Assembly: GCA_964036275.1 (NCBI GenBank)
Contig: OZ038437.1
Location: 20,631,027 to 20,695,026, forward strand
DNA length: 64,000 nucleotides
Source of the DNA: Litoditis marina
Taxonomy: Eukaryota; Nematoda; Chromadorea; Rhabditida; Rhabditidae
Direction of reading: 5' to 3'
The notes beneath the pieces were generated by a model. It worked only from the letters and a program-made list of their open reading frames with translations. It was not told the origin of the DNA and did not search any database. The position numbers and the translations under genes were made by a program. Positions within the stretch are counted from its first letter, which is position 1, and every line of letters begins with the position of its first letter. This document shows positions 22,763 through 33,894 of this stretch, one piece after another.

Positions 22763-25700
22763 CTAAATTAAATGGTTTACAATAATTTCAAACCAAATCA
22801 ATATGGTCTTCATGGTGCATACTGTTCTATACAGTTGTGTTGGTATTTTGTTCTCATAACTTTCTGGTGAAAACACGTAACACGTGCTGATTACTAAGAT
22901 CAAACTACAATTCAGCTATGGTTGTACTCGATAATACAGCAAAGTAATGCAAGATTCTCGGTTTTCGAATTTCGGTTGTTGATCAGGATATATAATCTAT
23001 AAAATAGATTTTTTGATTTTCATAATAGTAATATTCACCTCAATGCATTTCCTTTCTTCTCGCGAACACTCTACTGGGTCTACTGTATCAGTCTTGGAAT
23101 CATCACAAAGTTCAATGGGTCCAGGTAATATTGCCATATTCACTTCTGTAAGAGATAATACAATTCAGGATATTATTACAAAACTTGGTATTGATTATTT
23201 TGACATGTTCGTACAAACTAAAGGAATATTGGGTTAGATAAACGAAGTATTGTTCTATACCACAGGTTAAATACATATTAAACTACGTCCTAATGGTATT
23301 TCATTGTAGCTCACCTGGTAACCCAAGAATAGCTAGTCCACTCCCATGATATCTCAAGCCAGATTGAATGTGATATAATGCATGTGCCTCCTTCTTTTCA
23401 TCCGACCAATCCGTTCTGCGCTCACAGAAATCAGCCTAAACATTAGTATTAAATTGAGTTTGTAGTTTGGTCTGTTTGTAGTTCAGTCATTTGGAAAGCA
23501 TACTTTTTCGGTTTTTCTGAAAAATCTTCATAAGAACCAAACAACCCGTCAAAATAATGTTTATTGAGTAATGTAATAGGATATAATTGAGAACTCGCCT
23601 TGAACATGTTCCATAACTTGAGAGGGTCTTTGACAGCACAGAACAATAGAATTGTGATGAACATTCTTCTTAGTGCTCTTGGAAGTTGAACCTCAGCAGC
23701 TTCTCTCAATGCAAATACCCATTCCAGTTCGCTGGTCATCAGTCCTCGTTGCTGAAATATTATAGTTGTAATCATTTTTACGTAAACTCATGCAGAGAAA
23801 TGTTTACTTTTGAATTACTGTTTTTGAATAAGATTATAAATTCATAGTTTCTTGTGATAGATTTTACGATAGAAAGACCGAACATTGTGAAAAAAATATT
23901 CAGTTAATAAGTCATACTGTAGAAGATTACGATAGTATAGAACAAAGTATATTTAGAGCATTTTCAACTAAGTTAAAGGACTTCTTATTGTGATATACTT
24001 GAAAGTTTTCTTTACGTTTTTTTTTTCGAGAGTTGAAAAGAAACATGTTTCCAGTCGTGATGAGAGTGAAGATATCGAAACAACTGACGAATTGTAAGAC
24101 TTACTCTACACGCATCCGCAAAGGTGGATAGAACTTGTCCATCTACTGTTCGGAGAGTTTCAAAGGAAGTAGGGCCAGTCAGATGGGTGACAAGAAGTCG
24201 GACAGCAAACTGTTCGAGATTCCGGGGGGATACACTCTTGATACGACCAATGATGTGCTCACTGTAATTGAAATAAATGTTTTCATTATAAGTATTATTT
24301 CATAGGTAAAAATTAATTTCAAATGGGAATTTAGTTGAAATATACGTTTATGAGTAATTAATAGTTGTTTTTCATAGTTTTACATAGATGCTTTTTTGTA
24401 GTTTGATGCTTTCCCGTTCAAAATTCGTACATTTTGGCATGTATTCAGATCAAACTACAACTGATATTCAGTTACTTTCTACAGTTGTGTAACAAAAATA
24501 AATAGCACTAAAAAAACATTGAAACTATATTTATGATCCAAATCAATGTTAACTTTTTTTAATATTGTTTCACTTACCTATCATCTCTTTTTCTGAAGTG
24601 CCATTTGCCTTTGTCGTAGCGGTAGAACTTTGGTAGATCCTTGAATGTGAGTTCTTTGGCTTTCTGATCCTCAACTGCGTCTGATTGGTTCAATTCGAAC
24701 CACGCTTTCAATCTGCTCGATACATCTTCTTCTTGAATCTTCCGAAAGGTACTGGCATGCGCTTCTTCTCCAAATTCAGTGTGAACTGGTTCTTCATCTG
24801 GTAGATGAACAAATACTGTGATCACATTATGTGAGGAGCGGTGTCGAGGTTGGCCCATCAAGTCCCATGCAGCTTCATTTGCGGTACAGACTCTCATATC
24901 TTCTATCATAGCGACTTCATCGTAGACCATGACTGGCTTGCCAGAGGGATCGCGCCTGAAATTGTTCATATATTCAAGTATAGAGATTGTATTTGTATAC
25001 TGAAATCGATCACTTTTTTTGTTAGAGTCTCACGTCAATTCATACTCGAAATTCCGAACAAATGTTCAACATCTTTATGTTTTCTCTACGTTTTCATTTT
25101 CTATCAAAAATGATCATAATTTAAAGAGAAACACTTTATTATAGTTTGCGAGTAAATTCGGTAAAATCAAAGAACGTTTTCTAATAACTGAGTGTTTTGA
25201 AAAATATGAACTCACAGTGGGACTTTGTTGGCGCGCAGACTGTCTTCCACTTCCTTCTTCCTTTCTGCTATCACTCCCTTCGGAATTTTCAGTGTCTTGG
25301 GAAGAAGCATGTGGCCATCTGACGTCATCTGGTCGGGCTCAACACAGCTGTCAGGAGTGCTTGTGATGGCTTCCACCAACACCCTGTCGAACCCCTTGAA
25401 GAGATATTTAAAAATGTACTTGAGTACACGAAGAGAAGAGATGATCTCGATGTTCATGTGACATTCGTATTTCCCCAGCAGTTCCAGATTGTGGGGGACC
25501 ACATGCCTGTTGTCCGCCCGAACTTCCATTCCGTCCACTTTTTTCATACAGTACTCTCCATTGTCCCTTCTTCTCAACTGTGGGTACTGTCGATCATCTA
25601 TTTGCGTAGTCTCATTGTGTTTCTTGGGATAACGTTTCGAACATTCCTCCCAATGTTTCTTCTTTCCTTTCTGGCAATAGGCATTCGGGTTGTTTTCACA

Positions 25701-28700
25701 CGGGGTGTGGATCATGAACTTTTCCACCAAGTTGCGCAGTCTGACCATTTCCTCGTAGTTGGGGTCAGAAGGGTCAGGAATCACTGGCAGTTCAGCTTGG
25801 CAGACACGATCCACTTCAGAAGCGGTTCGGATAGGATTCTTCAGGGCAATGATGATGTGAGCATGAGGTGGTCCTCTTTGTTGAAACTCAATGCTCAATG
25901 TCCACCATTTGACCTCTCCGAAGAGCCCTAGAAATGATATTTCCAATACATACTCGTTATATTAATTTTGTTAGGTAAGTTCATTACTTAAGGACTTATC
26001 ATTTCAAAATATGCTCATTGAGAATGGATAAACAGTTGTTTAACTGAAAAACATCGTTATCTGAAATGCCGTTCGATTTGTTACCATACCAGATTTTTAT
26101 CTCGTTTGGAATGAATTTTGATCAGACTACAAACTACAATAAAACAGTGTATAGGTACCTGATTATTCATTCTTTCTAGTTTGTATATTTTATTGCATTT
26201 ATTATCTCGTTCAAAAAGAGTTCTGATCAAACTACAAACTACGTCAGAATAGTGAACAAGTATCTGTTTATTCAATCTTTTTAATAAGCCTACTAATGCA
26301 AAAAGTAACACTTTTCCCGACTTTTTCATTTTTGTGTGCAATTTGCAAAATTACAGTAACACACCTCCTCTTCTTTTTCCATCCTTTCCTTTTTTCCCTA
26401 TAACATCATCCAAGTGAGCATCTAGTTTCTTCAGAAAGACCTCATTGACAAGAAATGGATTATCTTCCCACGTTGTACCGGGAGCCAGATTATCCTGCAA
26501 GTTTTATTGATTGAAATTGGAGAATTTTGATGTTTATTTTTCTCAACGTGTTAAAATATTTTAAATAATCATAAATGGTTCATATTAAGAATTACTCACC
26601 GTTATTTCTTTCCAATGAACATTTGCTGTAAATGTGTCGAATATGTCAGGTTTATCCACGTTTGCCATTGCCACAGTATCTTCAAATAGTCGTTGTTGGT
26701 GACGTGGCGATCCTGGTACAGAAGCGGGTACTGAAGTCACAGCTCCAATCATTATTCCTTTCTTGTCACACCTCTTCTGATAATATTCGAGAAACGTCTT
26801 CCTAAATAGTTATTAATAAACTTCTATCATTGAATTCGAATCAGTAATATCTGACTTACATAGTAATCGAGGAGTTCAAATTACAAAATTTGTTTCTAGT
26901 TAGTAATATCAAGAAGTTGGAAAGACGCAAAAATGTAACAAATTATATACTTCTAGCGTTAATTTTGATTCAATGTTAACTGTCTTTCTTAGTAGTTGAA
27001 AAGTTCAAACTACAAAACGTGTTTAGTTGTCAAGAACATTGTCAAGAAGTCCATCAATATGTTACAACTTTTCGATAATACACTTATTTATGCTTGTATA
27101 TTTTCGAAAAAAAAGGATAATTACTTACTTGAGACTTGTGAGATACTGAGTGTGATGTTTTCTGATCATTGTTGCCCGGGTGCAATGTATTCGTGTATCC
27201 ATGTCAATAGTGTGAAACTGTCCGAGCTTTCTGGCAGCCGCAAAACGAGAACGGAACCTCTTCCGTCTTTGATTGATATAGAGGCCGTATTCACGGAAAG
27301 ACACGAAATCACGATGTTTCTGTAATTAAGCTATATACAACTGATTATTTGATAGTTTATGATTTTGTTAACAACACAGAACAATTCTCAACTAATTTCA
27401 AAATGTATAAGCATCAAGCTGCAGAAATATTGAAATGACATAGTTTTGTTTACTTCTTGTATTCTACTAATCAATTCCTAATTCTTTTTCAGAATTATTC
27501 AGATTTGGAATTTTTGGTATACGACATCTATTAAATTGAGGTATGCAGGAAATTTGCAAATGTTGCTGTTGTTTAAGCTGAAGTAAGTTGTTTAAGCTGA
27601 AGTAAGAAACCTTTTCCAAGTTTGAGCATTCTGCACTATCAGGATTGTTATCTGGATCCTTCGAAGTGGAACACTGAAATTGAAATTTGAAAGAAACACC
27701 TAGTTTCACCAGTGAAAACAACTCGGAACTTTAGCAACTTTATTGTAACGATTAAAAACGCGGCCTAAAAGGATGGATTTCTGTCTTTCCTATTTTTGTA
27801 GTTTGGTTCCAATGCTATTCAGTTACGATATACGTTTACTTCGTGTATAAATCTAGAACCTAGTTATACCTAATATGCGAATAAATGTTTCACCTCGGAT
27901 TCTGTAGTGTGAGTCTCACTTCTATCGACTTCTTCTTCCTTTTCAGAACAACTCTGAAAGAAAGTATATACTTAGTTTGTCGTACAACTACATATTTTTT
28001 AGTACAAATTTGTGAAAAAGTTGTGGTTGTTTTATTTATATAAAATATTATGCAGTTTGCAATACTTTTTGATTTTGAAAATAAAACAAAAGTGGTCAAT
28101 TTTAAGTGAGAAATGATTGAATATATACTCAAAAGCACAGTATTTATAGGTCAGTTGTTATTTATTGAACATGATTCTTAATTTTCGGTTCGAATCAATA
28201 TCGTCAATTAATTTACCTCTCCACTGTCGTCATCCAAATCAGCAACCATTTCCACATTTACATGCACATTTGTGTTCTCTCTAACTTCTTCACCAGGTTG
28301 AAGTTGTGGATAGACTTCTCCATCTCGTTCTACGAATCGAACTACATCAAGAACCGATTCTTCTTCCAATGTTGTATGCTGTAAAACTCATATCAACAGT
28401 TTCATATACTTCATTATTCATCAGGGTGAACTCACACTTATTCAAATTGAACAAACAAAAACATGCGTACTCAAAAGCACAGTACTCAGAATAATTGACA
28501 TACTTGAAAACATAATAATATAGGTTTCCAAAAATTAAATAAAATATAGTTGTTCATTATTCTAACTATTTCGTTCTCTGCTTTTTAATAGTTTTGTAGT
28601 TTTTGAAACAATATGAATGTAACTTTATGTACTACAAAAGTAGTCAACAGAAAATTGTTCACCTGTATAAGCTGCTGGTCATAGTAATCTTTCTGTGCAT

Positions 28701-31700
28701 TCTCATCTACTTCAGCGTCTGATTCTTCAAGATCAAGATTTGAATCACTGAAAATATATTTACAGTATACAAATATAATGTATTATTTGAAAACATATAA
28801 CGACATGACTTGTAAAAGTTTGTAAGTTAATAAATGCACTCACCTGATATAGATTGAAACTTTTTTGCTGTGCATATTAGCGTTTACAATCAACTTCCAG
28901 ATATTCATAAAACTATCAATTGAATGCGAACGTTTATATTTCAAATAAATTACTTTTCTGAAGGAACATAAAATCAACTTTCACATATTTATAAAGCTAT
29001 TAATTGAATACGAACGTTTATATCTCAAATAGATTACCTCTCTGAAGGAACATAAAGAGAATGTTCTTCATGGTCTGAATCCCACAGTGCAGCTTCATCC
29101 GGATGAACAGTTGCGTATTCTTGTAAACGTGCGTGGAATCCTTGTTTCTTATCCTTAGCAACCGGATACATCCGATTTTTCCAACCAGATTCACCATGAG
29201 GAAACAGTAACGGATAGCATAATGGATCGATTTCTTTCATCCAAGGGAAAATGGGACGGGCTTCATGGGGACCACGTTTCGGATAGATTATCATGCCAGG
29301 ATAATGGATATCTTGTTCAACAGATGCGTCATAGAATATACTGACAAAATCCTTAGAATCAACTGTAGTTTTGTAGATTCCGGGATGATTCTGTAACAAA
29401 ACCTATGAAAACAAATATAGCATGTGCTTCTTCAAAGTAAGTTTGTACAGTGCGTATTATTCTATCTGGTTGTGTTTATAGTTTAATTATTTGTTTTTTT
29501 GGTCGAAAATCATAAATTATGACATAATCAAAGTTTAAACTACAATCTACCTATACCACTTTTATACTCCACAATGAAGAAAATAAGCCTGCAATATTCA
29601 TTGGCACGCGGCCAAGTCTCAGTAGAAATGATAAGAACTATACAAACATTATTCGAAGAAAATAGCCTGCTTCGTTGCCTTTTTCATGCAAGCAAGAATC
29701 AATTCTATAAGTTATATTCTTAGTTTTAAGTAAACTGTCTCACCCCTCTTAGATCTTTCTTGTCCATGTTTTTCGTATCCACAATTCGTAACCGTAAATG
29801 CTCGGGGTTTTTGCCAATGCTTTCCGCTTCTTTCATCAAATCACCCATGGTCTTATACATATTCGAGAAACGATTGTGTATTGTCATACAAGCAGTAATT
29901 TCAGCGATGGTCTGAATATATTCAATTCTAATTGTTTAATTAATATAAATTTCGTGTTGAGATTAAACTACAAATAATATTGAACTACAAAGTTTCATGA
30001 ATTCTTGTGTTATTCATTATTTCATCCACTCAAAACGTAATAATCAGGTAGTATTAGGTCATATCAAACTCTGATAAGTGGTGATAAACTTTTTAGGCTT
30101 ATTTAGTATTGATTTCAAAATGAGATCAAACTACAAATAATATTGAACTGCATGAGTTTTATGATGAATGATTTTATCTATCTTTGCAAAATACTGAAAG
30201 TAAAGATGAACAATGCCAAAATACTTACTTGCTGTTTTACGGTGTCACAGAAGGAATTGTTGAATCGAAGTTCCGCTGCTTTTTGATCATCGTACAAATA
30301 GTAATTACCAAATTTCGGATATTTAGAATTACGTGGTAGAGCAGCAGAAGTGAAATGTCGCATTGTTCCCTTGATTTTCGCCACCTATAATAACGTTTTA
30401 TAGATATAAATTCTTCTGCTCCATTATACTCGTATTTCAATTCATCCCATATTGAAGTGTTTCAACAATTTTGCTGTGTATTTACTTCAAGTGATGGTCA
30501 GATTTTTTCAGAAGTGAAAATTAAAACACAAAATAGTATAATTCTGACCTGTGCTCCAAACTGAGATACTTGTAGGCGATGATATTGGATTGAAGCAAAA
30601 GAGAAAAGAGAATTGTAGACGCAAATATCCTTCAGAAATTCTCCTCTTCCATGATGTCTGATATCGAATAGATAGGAATATAGTGGCTCTGGCATCTTGG
30701 GAAAGGGTGGAACAAAAACTCTTCCATTGGAACAACAGATCCGAGCACCAGGTAAATGTAGGGCACCGCAAAACGGACATTCATTGGTCATTTCTCCGAG
30801 AAAGTGGGGAGGAAAGAATCCTGAAAAATCAATTATAAGTTGATATAGCATAATATCAACTTTTCAAATAACATACACCACTTAATAAATAGTTATTCGT
30901 ACTATTACTGAACTTTTTCAACGATTTCTGTACAAAATCTCAAGTTTGTTCGAGCATTAGAAAAACTCATTTTTTCCGATTATATGGATAGTTTTTCTTG
31001 TTACAATAAACATGAAAAATGGAAATATACTATGTCTTCCAATCGTGTTTGTATGATTCAAGTAGTTTAATGAATAGAGTAATTATTTTTGATTTGTAGT
31101 TTGATATGTGAAACGTGAAATAAAACGTTAAACACAGTATAAAACATTTAACTCACTGAGGGAATGAGGCATTTCATTGTCACTGTCACTGTTGGGAGGG
31201 CTAGATACGATATTGTGAATATATTTCTTTTGTCGCTTTGCATGTTTCGTTCTCTCAGCTGGCGTGCTTGGATGATCCTCTCTCCAATTTTTTTGTCTTT
31301 CTGCATCAGTTGTGTCTTCTTCTGGGTGCTCCTCTCTGTATATTTTCTGTCTCTCTGGATGGGTAATATCTTCTCCTGGGTGTTCTTTTCTGTACAGTTT
31401 TTGTCGATCTGGATGAGTAATATCTGCTTCTGGATGTTCATCTCTCCATTCCCTTTGTCTTTTCGGATGAGTGGGGTCTTCGTTTGGATGTTTTTTTCTG
31501 TACGTTCGATTGCTCTTGGAATGAACTTGATGAAGACGTTGTTCTTCAGTGCCAGTCAAATTCACTGTAAATATACGGATTGGGAGCTCACAGGCATTAT
31601 TGAACGTCTTAATGAAAATTGTAATAGAAACTCTAGAATGAAATTTCATTTTCTTCAATTAAGATTAACGGAAAATTGGTTGTACTTCAAAGTTTATAGA

Positions 31701-33359
31701 ATATAAAACTGTATATGACAGGAACGAATCGCTATTCTTGTTCAGAATCCTCACTATTTGTGTTAACATTAAATTCGATACTGCTCGATTATACAAACCT
31801 ATCGTTTTCCATTTTTCTAGAGTGCCAGGGGGGATGTAATCTTCGGAAGGACTGTCAGCATCAGGTTCTTGTGGCATTGGTGCTTAATAAATAAAATCGT
31901 TTGTTAGTCATTTAGGAATTGGTTTTTGAAATATCAAATTAAATTTTGATCAGAAAACTGCTATGTTACATACATTCATACTAAATACATTTTATATGGA
32001 TAAGCACACTATACACAATAGTTCATGCAATTACCTGTAGAAGTAGAAGGTTCACACTCCATTTCATCTGTCTTTTTCGGCTGGTCTGTGTTTTTCGGCT
32101 GGTCCTTCTTCTTACGCGTACTACCTAATTTCCTCGAGAAGTAATCTAGAACAATGAATTATTTTCTTTATATTACATACAAAAGATAGGTACACCGTAT
32201 TTATCTGTATGCGAACCTTCACACTTTGATGTTTCGAGTTACGTTTTGTGTGGTGTGAGTGTGTGTGAGAGAAAATGAATGCGTTCACAGTGTTAAGGAA
32301 ATATATATTACCTTTAACTATGTTGTCTTTCTTCTTTCCCGGGATATATTCGTCACTTGATGATGATTCATCTAAAAATTTTGATTTTCAGAAACAAGTT
32401 TAGCAAACATAATTAAATGGGCATAAATTGAAGTTTCATTTTCAAAGTTTCATTAATGAGTTTTGACTTGTATTCATCCGCATTTTTTTATGCTGATACC
32501 TTATTTTATAAAATGTTTGAGAAAATTTTCACCAAATTCAAGTTATCCAATCATTCTAATGTTCGAATTTGTACAATGAGAATTTAAATACACTTGATTA
32601 TAACTATATATACTATACCTTTGTTGGGTGAGTTGGTATGAGCGGGCGGAGGTTCTTTTGTACTTTTTCTTTTACAACCAATCTTCTCAAGGAAACCTAT
32701 AACTTCATCAAATTATATTAATTTATTTCAAATAGACTATTCACTCAAATTGAGTTGAATTCACAGTATTTGATACGAAAGACAATTACGAAATACAAAA
32801 CAATTCAACCATCTTTACTAAATTGTTGTCATAATATAAATTCAACTACTGAATTTCTGTTCCATTTGATACCTTTATAAATTACTCTCAATCACTTTCA
32901 GACTTCTCATGAAAAAGAATTAACTAATGAATTGAAACATGATTCCATACCTTTCTTAGAAGTAGATGGAGCAGTTTCATTATCCTCTGTTTTTATTCCT
33001 TTTTCACCTCCCTTCTTCACAATAGACTGTCGTAAACTTTTCCATCTCCGGTAAATACCTTAAATATTTTCTGTCAGGAATCTAATTGAACTAATATTGA
33101 ATCAGATAAATTTGTTTTCCACATAACATTAACATTATCGTTCTTCAATTATCGAAAACATTTTCTCAGAAATGTACAAATATTGATATGTACCTGGCTG
33201 TTCAGATTCGTCTTTTTTTTCTTCTTCTTCTTCTTCTTGTTCTTCTTCTTGTTCTCCTTCCTCTTTGTTTTCTTCCTCTTCCTTTTTCTCTTCCTCTTCC
33301 TGATCCGATGTTTTCTTTTTTTTTCGTCCCCGCAGACTTTTCATTCGTTTGAATACCAT
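19667..33359 (-). CDS. Helitron RepHel replicase-helicase, copy 2 (31 exons, intact)
   Basis: The role and domain order are those of the copy 1 protein. Exons (5' to 3'): 33359-33194, 33058-32951, 32696-32619, 32371-32312, 32145-32035, 31882-31799, 31564-31157, 30820-30549, 30384-30229, 29911-29744, 29390-29038, 28747-28663, 28378-28217, 27953-27894, 27673-27611, 27319-27129, 26801-26600, 26494-26365, 25927-25216, 24955-24578, 24261-24105, 23751-23599, 23435-23315, 23145-23039, 22762-22607, 22290-22158, 21929-21682, 21155-20889, 20760-20617, 20422-20330, 20005-19667. They sum to 5,865 bp, giving 1,954 residues plus stop, in frame throughout. HUH histidines fall at 974 and 976, tyrosines at 1123 and 1127, and Walker A at 1524-1531. 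Relative to copy 1 it has three in-frame exon insertions: 18 bp in exon 1, 18 bp in exon 5 and 99 bp in exon 7. Exon 19 differs by only a few residues from copy 1 despite many silent base changes. No stop or frameshift was seen, so the gene may be functional. Confidence 0.9.
25216..25927 (-). other. Copy 2 exon 19: Rep HUH and tyrosine motifs
   Basis: This is the largest exon. It encodes EFQQRGPPHAHI near its start and LKYIFKYLFKGF near its end, with the same Cys/His-rich middle as copy 1. Both catalytic motifs are intact. Most base differences from copy 1 are at third codon positions. Confidence 0.92.
28889..29056 (-). repeat. 84-bp tandem duplication across the exon 11/intron 11 boundary (copy 2)
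   Basis: 28889-28972 and 28973-29056 are diverged direct copies. Each contains the last bases of exon 11 plus its splice donor and the start of intron 11. The outer copy therefore leaves a decoy exon end and a GTAATT donor-like site inside the intron. Copy 1 has a single copy. Confidence 0.75.
31157..31564 (-). other. Copy 2 exon 7: expanded YRxxHPE repeats (five)
   Basis: Five repeats of about 18 residues follow the pattern (aromatic)R(K/D/E)(K/E)HP...(D/T)THP(K/D/E)RQ, ending in HAKRQKKYIHN. Copy 1 has three. Ser/Asp-rich sequence follows. The frames at 31148-31441 and 31164-31706 are shadows produced by the repeat periodicity. Confidence 0.8.
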
Positions 33360-33894
33360 GTTCTCTAAAAACCATTTAAAACAAGAAGATTTGTTGTTTT
33401 TTAGATTCAGACACTATATGTATTTTCCCATATTCGAAGTTTGAACGATAAATTTAATAACAAAGTTATTTTCACATAATTCTAATTCTGAATGAAAGAA
33501 TCCTCAATGAGAAATTAAAAGTAGAATTTTATAATATTTTGATCGTTCGGCACAACTAATAGAACTAAACATACTGACTTCTTAACCAACTGCTTCGAGA
33601 GAATACTTGATCGAAAATGATTCAGTTCTAATGGTTTTCACGTGTACTGTTTTCACGTAAATGAAAGTTTTCCGAATAGAACCAATATAAACGGTATAAA
33701 ATAGAAAAGAAAGATATTGATCAAATGGGGAGCATATCAGCTTTATGCGTTGTGGGTCTATTGTTATAAACCCCCTTTGTTCAACAAATCAAACTACAAA
33801 ACAGACAAATTATGTCTACATTTATGGAATTTTTAAAACTCATATAATTAGGTTTACAATGAATATCTGTAATATTTCTCAAACATCTGTCATC
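33360..33894 (-). promoter_or_regulatory. 5' flank of copy 2 RepHel gene
   Basis: This is non-coding sequence upstream of the start codon. As in copy 1, the minus strand reads TTTTTAG just before the ATG. It shares with copy 1 the phrase ACTGCTTCGAGAGAATACTTG and the doubled TTTTCACGT phrase. From 33852 to 33894 it is unlike copy 1, and at 33895 array sequence starts. Confidence 0.4.

Larger units (their letters stand above)
18135..33894 (-). mobile_element. Helitron copy 2, complete coding region
   Basis: This is a second full Helitron of about 15.7 kb, in the same orientation as copy 1 and colinear with it from about 18634 to 33851. The extra 490 bp at the low-coordinate end (18135-18633) include a perfect 10-bp stem (AATTGAAATA/TATTTCAATT) at about 18133-18161 and a 7-bp stem with 4-nt loop (GTTCAAT/ATTGAAC) at about 18613-18630. 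One of these could be the 3' subterminal hairpin, but no CTRR terminus follows convincingly. At the high-coordinate end the array unit resumes exactly at the CTAG that follows the hairpin in other units (33895). Confidence 0.85.
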
